A stretch of DNA of 64,000 bases, taken from contig CAWADK010000016.1 in the NCBI GenBank assembly GCA_963780715.1, forward strand, positions 186,001-250,000, written 5' to 3'. The stretch is from JALORV01 sp963780715. GTDB taxonomy: Bacteria > Pseudomonadota > Gammaproteobacteria > Burkholderiales > Burkholderiaceae_F. Each line of letters begins with the position of its first letter. The stretch's first letter is position 1. The notes below the pieces were generated by a model. It worked only from the letters and a program-made list of their open reading frames with translations, was not told the origin of the DNA and ran no database searches. Shown piece by piece: positions 51,475 to 58,755 of the stretch. A program made the translations under genes and the position numbers.

Positions 51475-51505
51475 GGCGAGGCACGGCGCCGCTCGTTCAG
51501 CCCGT

Positions 51506-52417
51506 TCACGCGTTGCCAGCCTGCTCGACAAGCCAGCTCGCCAGCGCGCGCACGGCGGGACGATCCGCCGCACGCGGCTCGATGACGAGGTAGTAGGCGC
51601 GGCGCGACGACAGCGCGTCGCCAAACGGGGCGACGAGCTGTCGCCGCTTCAGCAATGCGTCGATGAGCGGGCGTCGCCCCAGCGCAACGCCCTGGCCAGC
51701 AACCGCCGCCGCAATCGCGGCGTCATATCCCGTCAGCGTGACCTTGCGCGCGGCGTCGAGCGCACCGAGCCCCATTGCCTTGGCCCACAGATCCCACTCG
51801 AGCAGCACGTCCGGCCCCATCTGTACCTCGACATCGAGCAGCGTGTGGTGCCTGAGGTCGGCGGGCGTCTTCAGCGGTCGCGCACGATTGCGGGCAAGGG
51901 CCGGCGCACACACTGGCTGGACTGTCTCGTGAAACATGGGCGTGCCCAAGCTGGGGTCGACTCTCGCATACCGGATCGCGAGATCGAAGCCGTCGCTTGA
52001 CAGGTTGCGCTTGGCGAGGCTGGCATCGATGCGCACGTCGATGCCCGGATGCTCGCTGATGAAGGCTTCGAGTCGAGGGATCAGCCACAGCGATGCCAGG
52101 CCCGGGGTCGTCGTCAGTGAAAGCACTTCGCGCCGCGACGGCGCGCGGATCTGCTCCATCGTGCCGCGCAGTCCGTCGAGCGCGCCGCGCACGGCTTCGC
52201 GCAGTCTTCGTCCATCCTCGGTCAGATCCAGCGCGCGATGGCGTCGCCTGAACAGGGCGACGCCGAGGTCCTCCTCGAGCGCCTTGATCTGACGACTGAT
52301 GGCCGATTGCGTCAGAAACCTTTCCGCTCCCGCTTTCGTGAACGAAAGATGCCGCGCGGCCGCGTCGAAGCTGACCAGCAGGTCGAGTGGCGGCAATCTC
52401 GATGGATCCTTTTGCAT
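51506..52417 (-). CDS. LysR-family transcriptional regulator, GcvA-like
   Basis: The 303-residue protein has the LysR winged helix (LSFTKAGAERFLTQSAISRQIKALEEDLG, seen as FTKAGAERFLTQSAISRQIK) and the substrate domain with TTTPGLASLWLIPRLEAF. The LPPLDLLVSFDAAARHLSFT start is typical of the GcvA branch. It is divergent from a GNAT gene across 112 bp. Its effector and targets are unknown; regulation of the neighbour is plausible. Confidence 0.9.
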   Translation of the reverse strand: MQKDPSRLPPLDLLVSFDAAARHLSFTKAGAERFLTQSAISRQIKALEEDLGVALFRRRHRALDLTEDGRRLREAVRGALDGLRGTMEQIRAPSRREVLSLTTTPGLASLWLIPRLEAFISEHPGIDVRIDASLAKRNLSSDGFDLAIRYARVDPSLGTPMFHETVQPVCAPALARNRARPLKTPADLRHHTLLDVEVQMGPDVLLEWDLWAKAMGLGALDAARKVTLTGYDAAIAAAVAGQGVALGRRPLIDALLKRRQLVAPFGDALSSRRAYYLVIEPRAADRPAVRALASWLVEQAGNA

Positions 52418-52529
52418 GCGCTGCGGGAATGCTAAGCGTTCCAAATGAACGTTTGAAGGTGACGCCGCTTAGGGAGACGATGCCCTCCACGCGACAACTG
52501 GGACGAATCCTCCACCATTCTCCAAGCTC

Positions 52530-53114
52530 ATGCAAGAAGACCTCGCCACCGCAGCGACCGTGACCACGACCGTAATCGACGGTGCCAACTACGCGCCTGT
52601 CGGACACGGTTCTGCGTGGGACCGTGTGACGCTTGCCGACGGACGTTCACTGCGTGTGCGGCCGGTCGGCCCCAAGGACGCCGGCGCCGAACAGGCCTTC
52701 GTGGCGGGCCTGTCGCCGGTTGCACGTTTCCGCCGCTTTCACTTCGGGCTGAACGAGTTGCCCGCCGCGCTGCTGCGGGCGTTCGTCAGCGCCGACCAGC
52801 AAACGCATGTGGCGCTGGTTGCAGAGACGGTCGAAGACGGTCGCATCGTTGCCGACGCGCGCTACGTGCTCGACGGCGCCACTCGCACGGGCGAGTTTGC
52901 GATCGCCGTTGCGGACGACTGGCAGGGTCTCGGGCTCGGCAGTCGGCTGATGCACCGGCTTCTGTCCCAGGCGCGACGCGCCGGCCTCGCGCGGCTGTGC
53001 GGCGACGTGCTGGTCGACAACGAACCGATGCTGGCGCTGATGAGGAGGCTCGAGGCGCGTCTTGCACCCGACCCTGAAGACGCTTCGCTGTACCGAGTTT
53101 GCCTTGCGCTTTGA
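52530..53114 (+). CDS. GNAT family N-acetyltransferase
   Basis: The 194-residue protein has a GNAT domain (about residues 38-190) with the acetyl-CoA motif DDWQGLGLGSRLMHRLLSQARRAG and a preceding beta strand ADARYVLDG. It resembles the acetyltransferase part of protein acetylases (Pat-type) by eye, without the nucleotide-binding domain. The start at 52530 (MQEDLATAATV) has only a weak Shine-Dalgarno. A small gene of unknown function follows 52 bp downstream. Confidence 0.85.
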   Translation: MQEDLATAATVTTTVIDGANYAPVGHGSAWDRVTLADGRSLRVRPVGPKDAGAEQAFVAGLSPVARFRRFHFGLNELPAALLRAFVSADQQTHVALVAETVEDGRIVADARYVLDGATRTGEFAIAVADDWQGLGLGSRLMHRLLSQARRAGLARLCGDVLVDNEPMLALMRRLEARLAPDPEDASLYRVCLAL

Positions 53115-53166
53115 CGGGTAGCGCAAGGCTCTGCTGCAACCACCCGAGAACAGACAGGAGGCCACC

Positions 53167-53460
53167 ATGGCTATCTCGAATCTCAACCCCGTGCGGCTGG
53201 TCTCGTTCGAGTTCAAGGCGCCGGCCCCCTCCATCGCACGGCGGTCCTCGCTGCCCGCCGCACCGGACACTTACCGCGTCGGTTCGTACGCCGTCAATCG
53301 CACAGAACAGGACGACAACGCGGATGCTTCCATTGCAAGGCTCCGCCCGATCGAACCGATGCTGTTGCTGCACCAGGAACAGGCAGAGACCATCCGCCTT
53401 ATCTTCGACGCGGTGAGTCGGGCGATACAAACCCTGACGGGACGGACGACGCGCGCCTGA
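53167..53460 (+). CDS. Hypothetical protein
   Basis: The 97-residue product (starting MAISNLNPVRLVSFEFKAPAP) follows a strong AGGAGG Shine-Dalgarno seven bases before the ATG, which supports translation. It has no signal peptide, membrane helix or cysteine. Residues 60-90 form an amphipathic helix (LLLHQEQAETIRLIFDAVSRAIQ). I do not recognise a family. It lies 52 bp after the GNAT gene and may be co-transcribed with it. Confidence 0.7.
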   Translation: MAISNLNPVRLVSFEFKAPAPSIARRSSLPAAPDTYRVGSYAVNRTEQDDNADASIARLRPIEPMLLLHQEQAETIRLIFDAVSRAIQTLTGRTTRA

Positions 53461-53688
53461 GTCACCGCGCATTCGAGTCAAATGGTTTGTGGGCTCCTGC
53501 GTGCGGCTCGCGCCATTGGCGTCTGCGCGGCAGCCTGCCCCTCAAACGGTTATCTCGTTTGCGGTCGCCTTGTAACTTTGTAAGACTCCGCCAGGCCACA
53601 TGGCCGGACCTGCGGCGGCCCGAATAACCTCGTCGACACTCGGGGTCTGACGCCCGGTGCGGGGGATGGCCGAAACGCTCCGCCGCGC

Positions 53689-53694
53689 TACAAT
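53689..53694 (+). promoter_or_regulatory. Candidate -10 element for ahcY
   Basis: A TACAAT box lies about 10 bases before the first base of the SAH aptamer, the spacing expected if transcription begins near 53701. No strong -35 was found. The upstream 53461-53688 stretch shows no gene. Confidence 0.6.
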
Positions 53695-53703
53695 CCGCGT
53701 CCG

Positions 53704-53808
53704 CCTCGAGGAGCGTTGCGACAGGACCTGTTGTCATACAGGCGGCCTGCCAGGCTCGGGGCGCCGGCGCCAATCTGGTCCGCCGGCCGTGTGAACGGCG
53801 CTCGCCCA
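53704..53808 (+). promoter_or_regulatory. S-adenosylhomocysteine (SAH) riboswitch
   Basis: The leader holds the conserved SAH-aptamer blocks in order: GAGGAGCGTTGCGAC (53708-53722), GCCAGGCTCGG (53749-53759) and ACGGCGCTC (53795-53803). GAGCG at 53711-53715 pairs with CGCTC at 53799-53803 as in the class consensus. This riboswitch turns on ahcY when SAH accumulates. It ends about 30 bp before the start codon, next to an AAAGGAGG Shine-Dalgarno, so control of translation or transcription is possible. Confidence 0.93.
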
Positions 53809-53837
53809 CTTCTTTGACATCTAAAGGAGGGCGCGAG

Positions 53838-55259
53838 ATGAGCGCCGTACTCAAACCGACCCCCGCCAGCGCCGACTTCGTCGTCGCCGACATCAAGCTT
53901 GCGGACTGGGGCCGCAAGGAAATCCGCATCGCCGAAACGGAAATGCCGGGCCTGATCGCGATCCGCGACGAGTTCGCCAAGCAGCAGCCGCTGCGCGGTG
54001 CGCGCATCACCGGATCGCTGCACATGACGATCCAGACCGCCGTACTGATCGAAACGCTGCGGGCGCTCGGCGCGGAAGTGCGCTGGGCCAGTTGCAACAT
54101 TTATTCGACGCAGGACCACGCCGCCGCCGCGATCGCGGCTTCCGGAACCGCGGTGTTTGCGGTCAAGGGCGAGTCGCTCGACGACTACTGGGACTACACG
54201 CACCGCATCTTCGAGTGGCCCGATGGCGGCTACTCGAACATGATCCTCGACGACGGCGGCGACGCGACCTTGCTGCTGCACCTCGGCAGCAAGGCGGAGA
54301 AGGACGCTTCGGTCATCTCGAACCCGACCAGCGAGGAAGAGGAGTCGCTGTTCAAGTCGATCAAGGCCAAGCTTGCCGCCAGCCCGTCGTGGTACTCGGT
54401 GAGGCTCGCGAAGATCAAGGGCGTGACGGAGGAGACGACCACCGGCGTCAAGCGCCTTTATCAGATGGCCAAGGAAGGTCGCCTGGCGTTTCCGGCGATC
54501 AACGTCAATGACTCGGTGACCAAGAGCAAGTTCGACAACCTCTATGGCTGCCGCGAATCGCTGGTCGACGGCATCAAGCGCGCCACCGACGTGATGGTCG
54601 CCGGCAAGGTCGCGCTGGTCGCCGGCTACGGCGATGTCGGCAAGGGCTCGGCGCAGGCGCTGCGCGCGCTGTCGGCGCAGGTCTGGGTCACGGAAGTGGA
54701 CCCGATCTGTGCGCTGCAGGCGGCGATGGAGGGCTATCGCGTCGTGACGATGGACTACGCCGCCGACAAGGCCGACATCTTCGTCACCGCGACCGGCAAC
54801 TTCCATGTCATCACACACGATCACATGAAGAAGATGAAGGACCAGGCGATCGTCTGCAACATCGGTCACTTCGACAACGAGATCGACGTCGCGTCGCTGA
54901 AGCAGTACGGGTGGGAGGAGATCAAGCCGCAGGTCGATCACATCATCTTCCCCGACGGCAAGCGCATCATCCTGCTGGCGCAGGGGCGGCTGGTGAACCT
55001 CGGCTGCGGCACCGGCCACCCGAGCTACGTCATGTCGAGTTCGTTCGCCAACCAGGTGATCGCGCAGATCGAGCTTTTCACCAACACCGAGAAGTATCCG
55101 GTGGGCGTGTACGTTCTGCCCAAGCACCTCGACGAAAAGGTCGCGCGCCTGCAGCTGAAGAAGCTGAATGCGCAGCTGACCGAGCTCACCGACGTGCAGG
55201 CGCAGTACATCGGCGTGCATCGCGACGGGCCGTACAAGCCGGATCACTACCGGTATTGA
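53838..55259 (+). CDS. ahcY: Adenosylhomocysteinase
   Basis: AhcY hydrolyses SAH to adenosine and homocysteine, clearing the inhibitor left by methyltransferases. The 473-residue product has the substrate residues in GSLHMTIQTAVLIETL, the SNIYSTQDHAAAAI-like CNIYSTQDHAAAAI, the NAD motif AGYGDVGKGSAQAL, and ends PYKPDHYRY with the catalytic C-terminal tyrosine. The ATG at 53838 follows AAAGGAGG. It is preceded by an SAH riboswitch and followed by a membrane protein gene and metF. Confidence 0.98.
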   Translation: MSAVLKPTPASADFVVADIKLADWGRKEIRIAETEMPGLIAIRDEFAKQQPLRGARITGSLHMTIQTAVLIETLRALGAEVRWASCNIYSTQDHAAAAIAASGTAVFAVKGESLDDYWDYTHRIFEWPDGGYSNMILDDGGDATLLLHLGSKAEKDASVISNPTSEEEESLFKSIKAKLAASPSWYSVRLAKIKGVTEETTTGVKRLYQMAKEGRLAFPAINVNDSVTKSKFDNLYGCRESLVDGIKRATDVMVAGKVALVAGYGDVGKGSAQALRALSAQVWVTEVDPICALQAAMEGYRVVTMDYAADKADIFVTATGNFHVITHDHMKKMKDQAIVCNIGHFDNEIDVASLKQYGWEEIKPQVDHIIFPDGKRIILLAQGRLVNLGCGTGHPSYVMSSSFANQVIAQIELFTNTEKYPVGVYVLPKHLDEKVARLQLKKLNAQLTELTDVQAQYIGVHRDGPYKPDHYRY

Positions 55260-55263
55260 CCAA

Positions 55264-55320
55264 CAGTGAAAAGTTTCGCATCGGGCGCGGCTCGCGCCCG
55301 ATGCACGATACTTTTCACTG
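55264..55320 (+). terminator. Nested perfect palindrome after ahcY, probable terminator
   Basis: Outer arms CAGTGAAAAGT (55264-55274) and ACTTTTCACTG (55310-55320) enclose a second perfect stem, CATCGGGCGCG, loop GCT, CGCGCCCGATG (55279-55303). The ACTTTT on the right provides a short T tract when only the inner stem forms, so it may terminate ahcY or protect its 3' end. Confidence 0.65.
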
Positions 55321-55398
55321 ACTAGTTTGCAGGGCGGGCTTGGGGCGGCCCGGCGCCCGCCCTGAGTTCAACAACACGCCGATATCCGGAGAACAATC

Positions 55399-55743
55399 AT
55401 GCGTCTGCTGCTGGTGTGGGTGCTCAACGCGATCGCGCTGCTGGGCGTCGCTTACATCTATCCCGGAGTGCAGGTCCAGGACTGGAAGGCGGCGGCGATC
55501 GCTGCACTGGTGCTGGGCCTTGTCAACACGCTGGTCAAGCCCTTGCTGGTGCTGCTGACGCTGCCGGTCACGATCCTTACGCTCGGACTGTTCCTGTTCG
55601 TGCTGAATGCGTTGCTGTTTTGGGGTGTGGCCGAGATCCTTCCCGGCTTTCACGTCAACGGCTTCTGGGCGGCGGTTCTGGGAGCGATCCTGTACAGCAT
55701 CATCGGCTGGGCGCTGTCGCAACTCATCCCGGACCGCAAGTGA
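55399..55743 (+). CDS. Phage holin family 4 membrane protein (YvlD-like)
   Basis: The 114-residue product has four membrane helices and the family pattern YIYPGVQVQDW, GLVNTLVKPLLVLLTLPVTILTLG (seen as NTLVKPLLVLLTLPVTI) and FHVNGFWAAVLGAIL. These proteins are widespread in bacteria and are not phage holins in this setting. It sits between ahcY and metF, and its stop overlaps the metF start (TGATG). Its function is unknown. Confidence 0.88.
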   Translation: MRLLLVWVLNAIALLGVAYIYPGVQVQDWKAAAIAALVLGLVNTLVKPLLVLLTLPVTILTLGLFLFVLNALLFWGVAEILPGFHVNGFWAAVLGAILYSIIGWALSQLIPDRK

Positions 55744-56582
55744 TGCCGGCGCGGACTTTCAGCTTCGAGTTCTTCCCGCCCAAGACGCCGGAAGGGGCGG
55801 AAAAACTGCGCGCGGTGCGGCAGAAGCTCGGCGCACTGCGGCCGGAGTTCTTCTCCGTCACGTTCGGTGCGGGTGGGTCGACCAAGGAAGGAACGTGGAA
55901 CACCGTGATGGCCTTGCACGGCGAGGGCTATCCGGTGGCGCCGCACATCTCGTGCATCGGCACGACCCGCGAGTCGGTGCGTGAACTCCTGAATGGCTAT
56001 CGGCAGGCCGGCATCCGCCGCCTGGTGGCGCTGAGAGGCGACATGCCGTCGGGGGCCGCCGGCGGCGCCGGCGACTTTCGGTACGCGAACGAGCTGGTGG
56101 AGTTCATCCGCAACGAGACGGACGACTGGTTCCACGTCGAAGTGGCCGCGTATCCCGAGTACCACCCGCAGGCGCGCACGCCGGCGGACGATCTCGCCAA
56201 CTTCGTACGCAAGGTCAAGGCCGGAGCCAATTCGGCGATCACGCAGTATTTCTACAACTCGGATGCGTATTTCCGATTCGTCGACGACGCCGAGTCACTG
56301 GGCTGTTCGGTGCCGGTCGTGCCGGGCATCATGCCGATCACCAACTTCATGCAGCTCGCGCGCTTTTCCGATGCCTGCGGTGCCGAGATCCCGCGCTGGA
56401 TCCGGCGCCGCCTCGAGAGCTACGGCGACGACCGGGACTCGATTCGCAGCTTCGGACTCGACGTCGTCACCGACCTCGCTGAGCAATTGCTCGTGGCGGG
56501 CGCTCCGGGCCTGCACTTTTACACAATGAATCAGGCGGAGCCGACGCTTGCCCTCTGGCAGAGGCTGGACCCGCAGCGCTGA
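55743..56582 (+). CDS. metF: 5,10-methylenetetrahydrofolate reductase
   Basis: MetF makes 5-methyl-THF for methionine regeneration, closing the methyl cycle with metK and ahcY. The 279-residue product has the TIM-barrel family sequences SFEFFPPKTPEG, FSVTFGAGGST, GIRRLVALRGDMP, ITQYFYNSDAYFRF and GLHFYTMN. The start overlaps the stop of the upstream gene. Confidence 0.97.
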   Translation: MPARTFSFEFFPPKTPEGAEKLRAVRQKLGALRPEFFSVTFGAGGSTKEGTWNTVMALHGEGYPVAPHISCIGTTRESVRELLNGYRQAGIRRLVALRGDMPSGAAGGAGDFRYANELVEFIRNETDDWFHVEVAAYPEYHPQARTPADDLANFVRKVKAGANSAITQYFYNSDAYFRFVDDAESLGCSVPVVPGIMPITNFMQLARFSDACGAEIPRWIRRRLESYGDDRDSIRSFGLDVVTDLAEQLLVAGAPGLHFYTMNQAEPTLALWQRLDPQR

Positions 56583-56583
56583 G

Positions 56584-56603
56584 GCCCCGGTTCCCGCCGG
56601 GGC
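56584..56603. terminator. Hairpin between convergent metF and DUF2917 genes
   Basis: GCCCCGG, loop TTCCCG, CCGGGGC (56584-56603) lies in the 29-bp gap between the two convergent stops. No T tract follows, so this is only a weak terminator candidate for either gene. Confidence 0.4.
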
Positions 56604-56611
56604 ACCGTGAT

Positions 56612-56968
56612 TCACACCGCCGAGTGCGAGCGGGCGGGCGACCCGCGCAGCGGGGCGAGAAGTCGATGCGCAATGCTGGCTAGTGCGTCGCCGGCGCGAC
56701 GGGAAATGGCAGCCACCGAGCGCCATCCCAGCGGCGGCTCCATCACCTCGACGCGGGCGTAGCCCAGCCCCTCGACGACGGCGAGGCCACGCGACTTCAG
56801 CGCGACTTCGTCGCCACTGGCGGCAAAGACGTCCTGCGGCTGACCTTCTTCCGTGAGCCAGACACCGCCGTAGATGACCTTGATGCGGGTGCGCGGGTGC
56901 GATTCCAGAACCAGCATCTGTTCGTAACCGAGATCGACTGTCTTGACGAGAGTGGGGCCCCAATCCAT
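56612..56968 (-). CDS. DUF2917 family protein
   Basis: The 118-residue protein has the DUF2917 pattern, a beta-rich domain with VIYGGVWLTEEGQPQDVFAASGDEVAL (seen as GGVWLTEEGQPQDVF and GDEVALKSRG). It follows an AGGAGG Shine-Dalgarno. DUF2917 genes commonly face a divergent LysR regulator in Betaproteobacteria, as here. The function is unknown. Confidence 0.85.
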   Translation of the reverse strand: MDWGPTLVKTVDLGYEQMLVLESHPRTRIKVIYGGVWLTEEGQPQDVFAASGDEVALKSRGLAVVEGLGYARVEVMEPPLGWRSVAAISRRAGDALASIAHRLLAPLRGSPARSHSAV

Positions 56969-56989
56969 GGCGTCCTCCTATGCATTGGC

Positions 56990-57086
56990 CGCATTCACTT
57001 GATCGGCACGAATGCATTCAACTCCTCTGGGAGAGACTGCGACAAACGGTAAGTTCGCAGCCCATGCATGCGTAAATTGCATGTAT
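56990..57086. promoter_or_regulatory. ATGCAT-repeat operator region between the DUF2917 gene and its LysR regulator
   Basis: ATGCAT occurs at 56990-56995 and 57012-57017. A spaced inverted repeat CATGCA (57063-57068) ... TGCATG (57078-57083), nine bases apart, overlaps a TATAGT -10-like box (57084-57089). The arrangement suits a LysR-type site controlling both divergent genes. Confidence 0.55.
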
Positions 57087-57094
57087 AGTGGGCC

Positions 57095-58045
57095 ATGACC
57101 CAGACCTCTGTCAGGCGCCGGCGCCGTCCCGTGGGATTGGCCTCCCTGCGCGGCTTCGAGAGCGCGGCGCGTCACCTCTCGTTCACGCTCGCGGCCGAGG
57201 AACTCGCGCTGACGCAGTCGTCGATCAGTCGACAGGTGGCTTCGCTGGAGCGGCAGATCGGTCGGCCGCTGTTCGAGCGCCGCACGCGCGCGCTCGAGCT
57301 TACGGCGGCGGGGGACCGTCTCTACTCGATCGCGCGCCAGGCGCTGCTCGCGATCGATCGTTGCGTCGACGAGATCCGCGGCGACGGCGGCACGCCGCGC
57401 GTGACGATCGCCACCTACGCCTCGTTTGCATCGCTGTGGCTGGTGCCGCGACTACCGGAGTTCCAGCGTCTGCATCCCGGCATCGACATCCGCATTGACG
57501 CGTCGGACCGCATGGTCGACCTGGAATCCGAGGACGTCGACGTGGCCATCCGCTGGCTGCGTCCCGGCGCGCCGGTGCCGACCGACGCCATGCTCCTGCT
57601 CACCGAGGACGCGAGCCCGGCGTTGAGCCCGCGCCTGCTGGCGACGCGTGCCGCTCCTTTGACCGAGCCGGGCGATCTGGCTTCGCTGCCGATCCTGGCG
57701 ATGGACGAGACCGTACCGAGTGCGCCCTACAGCAGCTGGGCGCGCTGGTGCGAGTTCGCCGGGGTCGCCCCCTTCGACGGCGCCGCGCGCCTGTACTTCA
57801 CCTACGTGGACCAGTCGGTGCAGGCGGCTGTGCGGGGCCAGGGTGTCGCGCTTGTGCGCACGCCGTTCCTCGACGATCTCGTTGCCAGCGGCGACCTGGT
57901 TTTGCCGTTTCCCAAGCTGAGGATGCGCACCGGCTACCGTTACTTCCTCATCGTGAACCGCCAGCGCAGTTCGGTGCCGCATGTCGTGGCGTTCCGGGAC
58001 TGGATCGTGGCGGAGTTCCAGCGCGGTCCGCATCGGCTCACCTGA
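57095..58045 (+). CDS. LysR-family transcriptional regulator
   Basis: The 316-residue protein has the LysR helix-turn-helix (LSFTLAAEELALTQSSISRQVASLERQIG, seen as AAEELALTQSSISRQVASLE) and the effector domain (ATYASFASLWLVPRLPEFQRLHPGIDIRID, seen as FASLWLVPRLPEFQRLHPG). It diverges from the DUF2917 gene across 126 bp with repeated ATGCAT motifs. It is similar in style to the GcvA-like regulator at 51506 but clearly a separate gene. Confidence 0.9.
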   Translation: MTQTSVRRRRRPVGLASLRGFESAARHLSFTLAAEELALTQSSISRQVASLERQIGRPLFERRTRALELTAAGDRLYSIARQALLAIDRCVDEIRGDGGTPRVTIATYASFASLWLVPRLPEFQRLHPGIDIRIDASDRMVDLESEDVDVAIRWLRPGAPVPTDAMLLLTEDASPALSPRLLATRAAPLTEPGDLASLPILAMDETVPSAPYSSWARWCEFAGVAPFDGAARLYFTYVDQSVQAAVRGQGVALVRTPFLDDLVASGDLVLPFPKLRMRTGYRYFLIVNRQRSSVPHVVAFRDWIVAEFQRGPHRLT

Positions 58046-58128
58046 ACGCGATCCCCCGCTTGACGACCGGCACCATGGTGCGTCGGCCCGCGCCACGGGC
58101 TCTTGCGGCACCCCGCGCCCCGATGGCG

Positions 58129-58719
58129 TCAGTAGATCGCGGCGTCCGTGATGACAGCGTCCAGCGCAATGTCGTGCGCCTGCGGCTCAATCGTCTCCAC
58201 GCGCGTAGCCTCGAACGCAACACCGACACACAGTGGCCACGGCACGGTCTGCGCCAGCGTGCGGTCGTAGTAACCACCGCCGTAGCCCAGCCGGAAGCGC
58301 CGCGCATCGAACCCGACACAAGGAATCAGCAGGCAATCGGGCTGAACCGGTCGTCCGCGCGCCGGCACCGGGATGCCGAAGTCGGCGGCACGCATCGGCG
58401 CCTCGCGTACCCAGGCGTGAAAGTGCAGCACTTCGCCGGCGACGACCGGCAAGGCCGCCACCCGGCGCTCGTCGGCCTCGAGCCAGTCGGCAATGACGCC
58501 GCGCAAGTCCGGTTCGCCCCGAATTGGCCAGTAGAAGCCGACGGCACGAACCTCGGCCCGGGTGAGCCATTCGATGACATGGCCGCGCAACGCCTGTTCG
58601 CGAGTTTCGCGGTCCCCAAGGTGAGCTCGCGTCGCCACCAGGTGCTCCCGCTGCAACTTTCTTCGCTGATCCGTTTCCAAGGAAAGTCCGAAATGTCTAC
58701 GCCGGCATCGAGTATTCAC
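58129..58719 (-). CDS. 5-formyltetrahydrofolate cyclo-ligase
   Basis: This enzyme returns 5-formyl-THF to 5,10-methenyl-THF, supplying the folate pool that MetF uses. The product has GFYWPIRGEPDLRGVI, the phosphate-binding RLGYGGGYYDRTLA loop, and VGVAFEATRVETI near the C-terminus. The start is uncertain: a GTG at 58719 gives 196 residues, and a TTG at 58680 is possible. The divergent slt gene begins 36 bp away. No 6S RNA was found upstream, unlike in many relatives. Confidence 0.9.
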   Translation of the reverse strand: MNTRCRRRHFGLSLETDQRRKLQREHLVATRAHLGDRETREQALRGHVIEWLTRAEVRAVGFYWPIRGEPDLRGVIADWLEADERRVAALPVVAGEVLHFHAWVREAPMRAADFGIPVPARGRPVQPDCLLIPCVGFDARRFRLGYGGGYYDRTLAQTVPWPLCVGVAFEATRVETIEPQAHDIALDAVITDAAIY

Positions 58720-58755
58720 GCGCAGCAACGCCGACGCGTACGGTAATCTTCACGC

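Noticed and set aside
53688..55247. A 519-codon open frame opposite ahcY and its riboswitch
   Set aside because: It overlaps a clear ahcY gene and riboswitch, and its composition is shadow-like.
55399..55743. Evidence of a prophage from the holin-family name
   Set aside because: The family is broadly chromosomal, and no other phage genes are present.
58720..58755. 6S RNA upstream of the 5-formyl-THF cyclo-ligase gene
   Set aside because: The gap to the divergent slt gene is only 36 bp, too short for 6S RNA.
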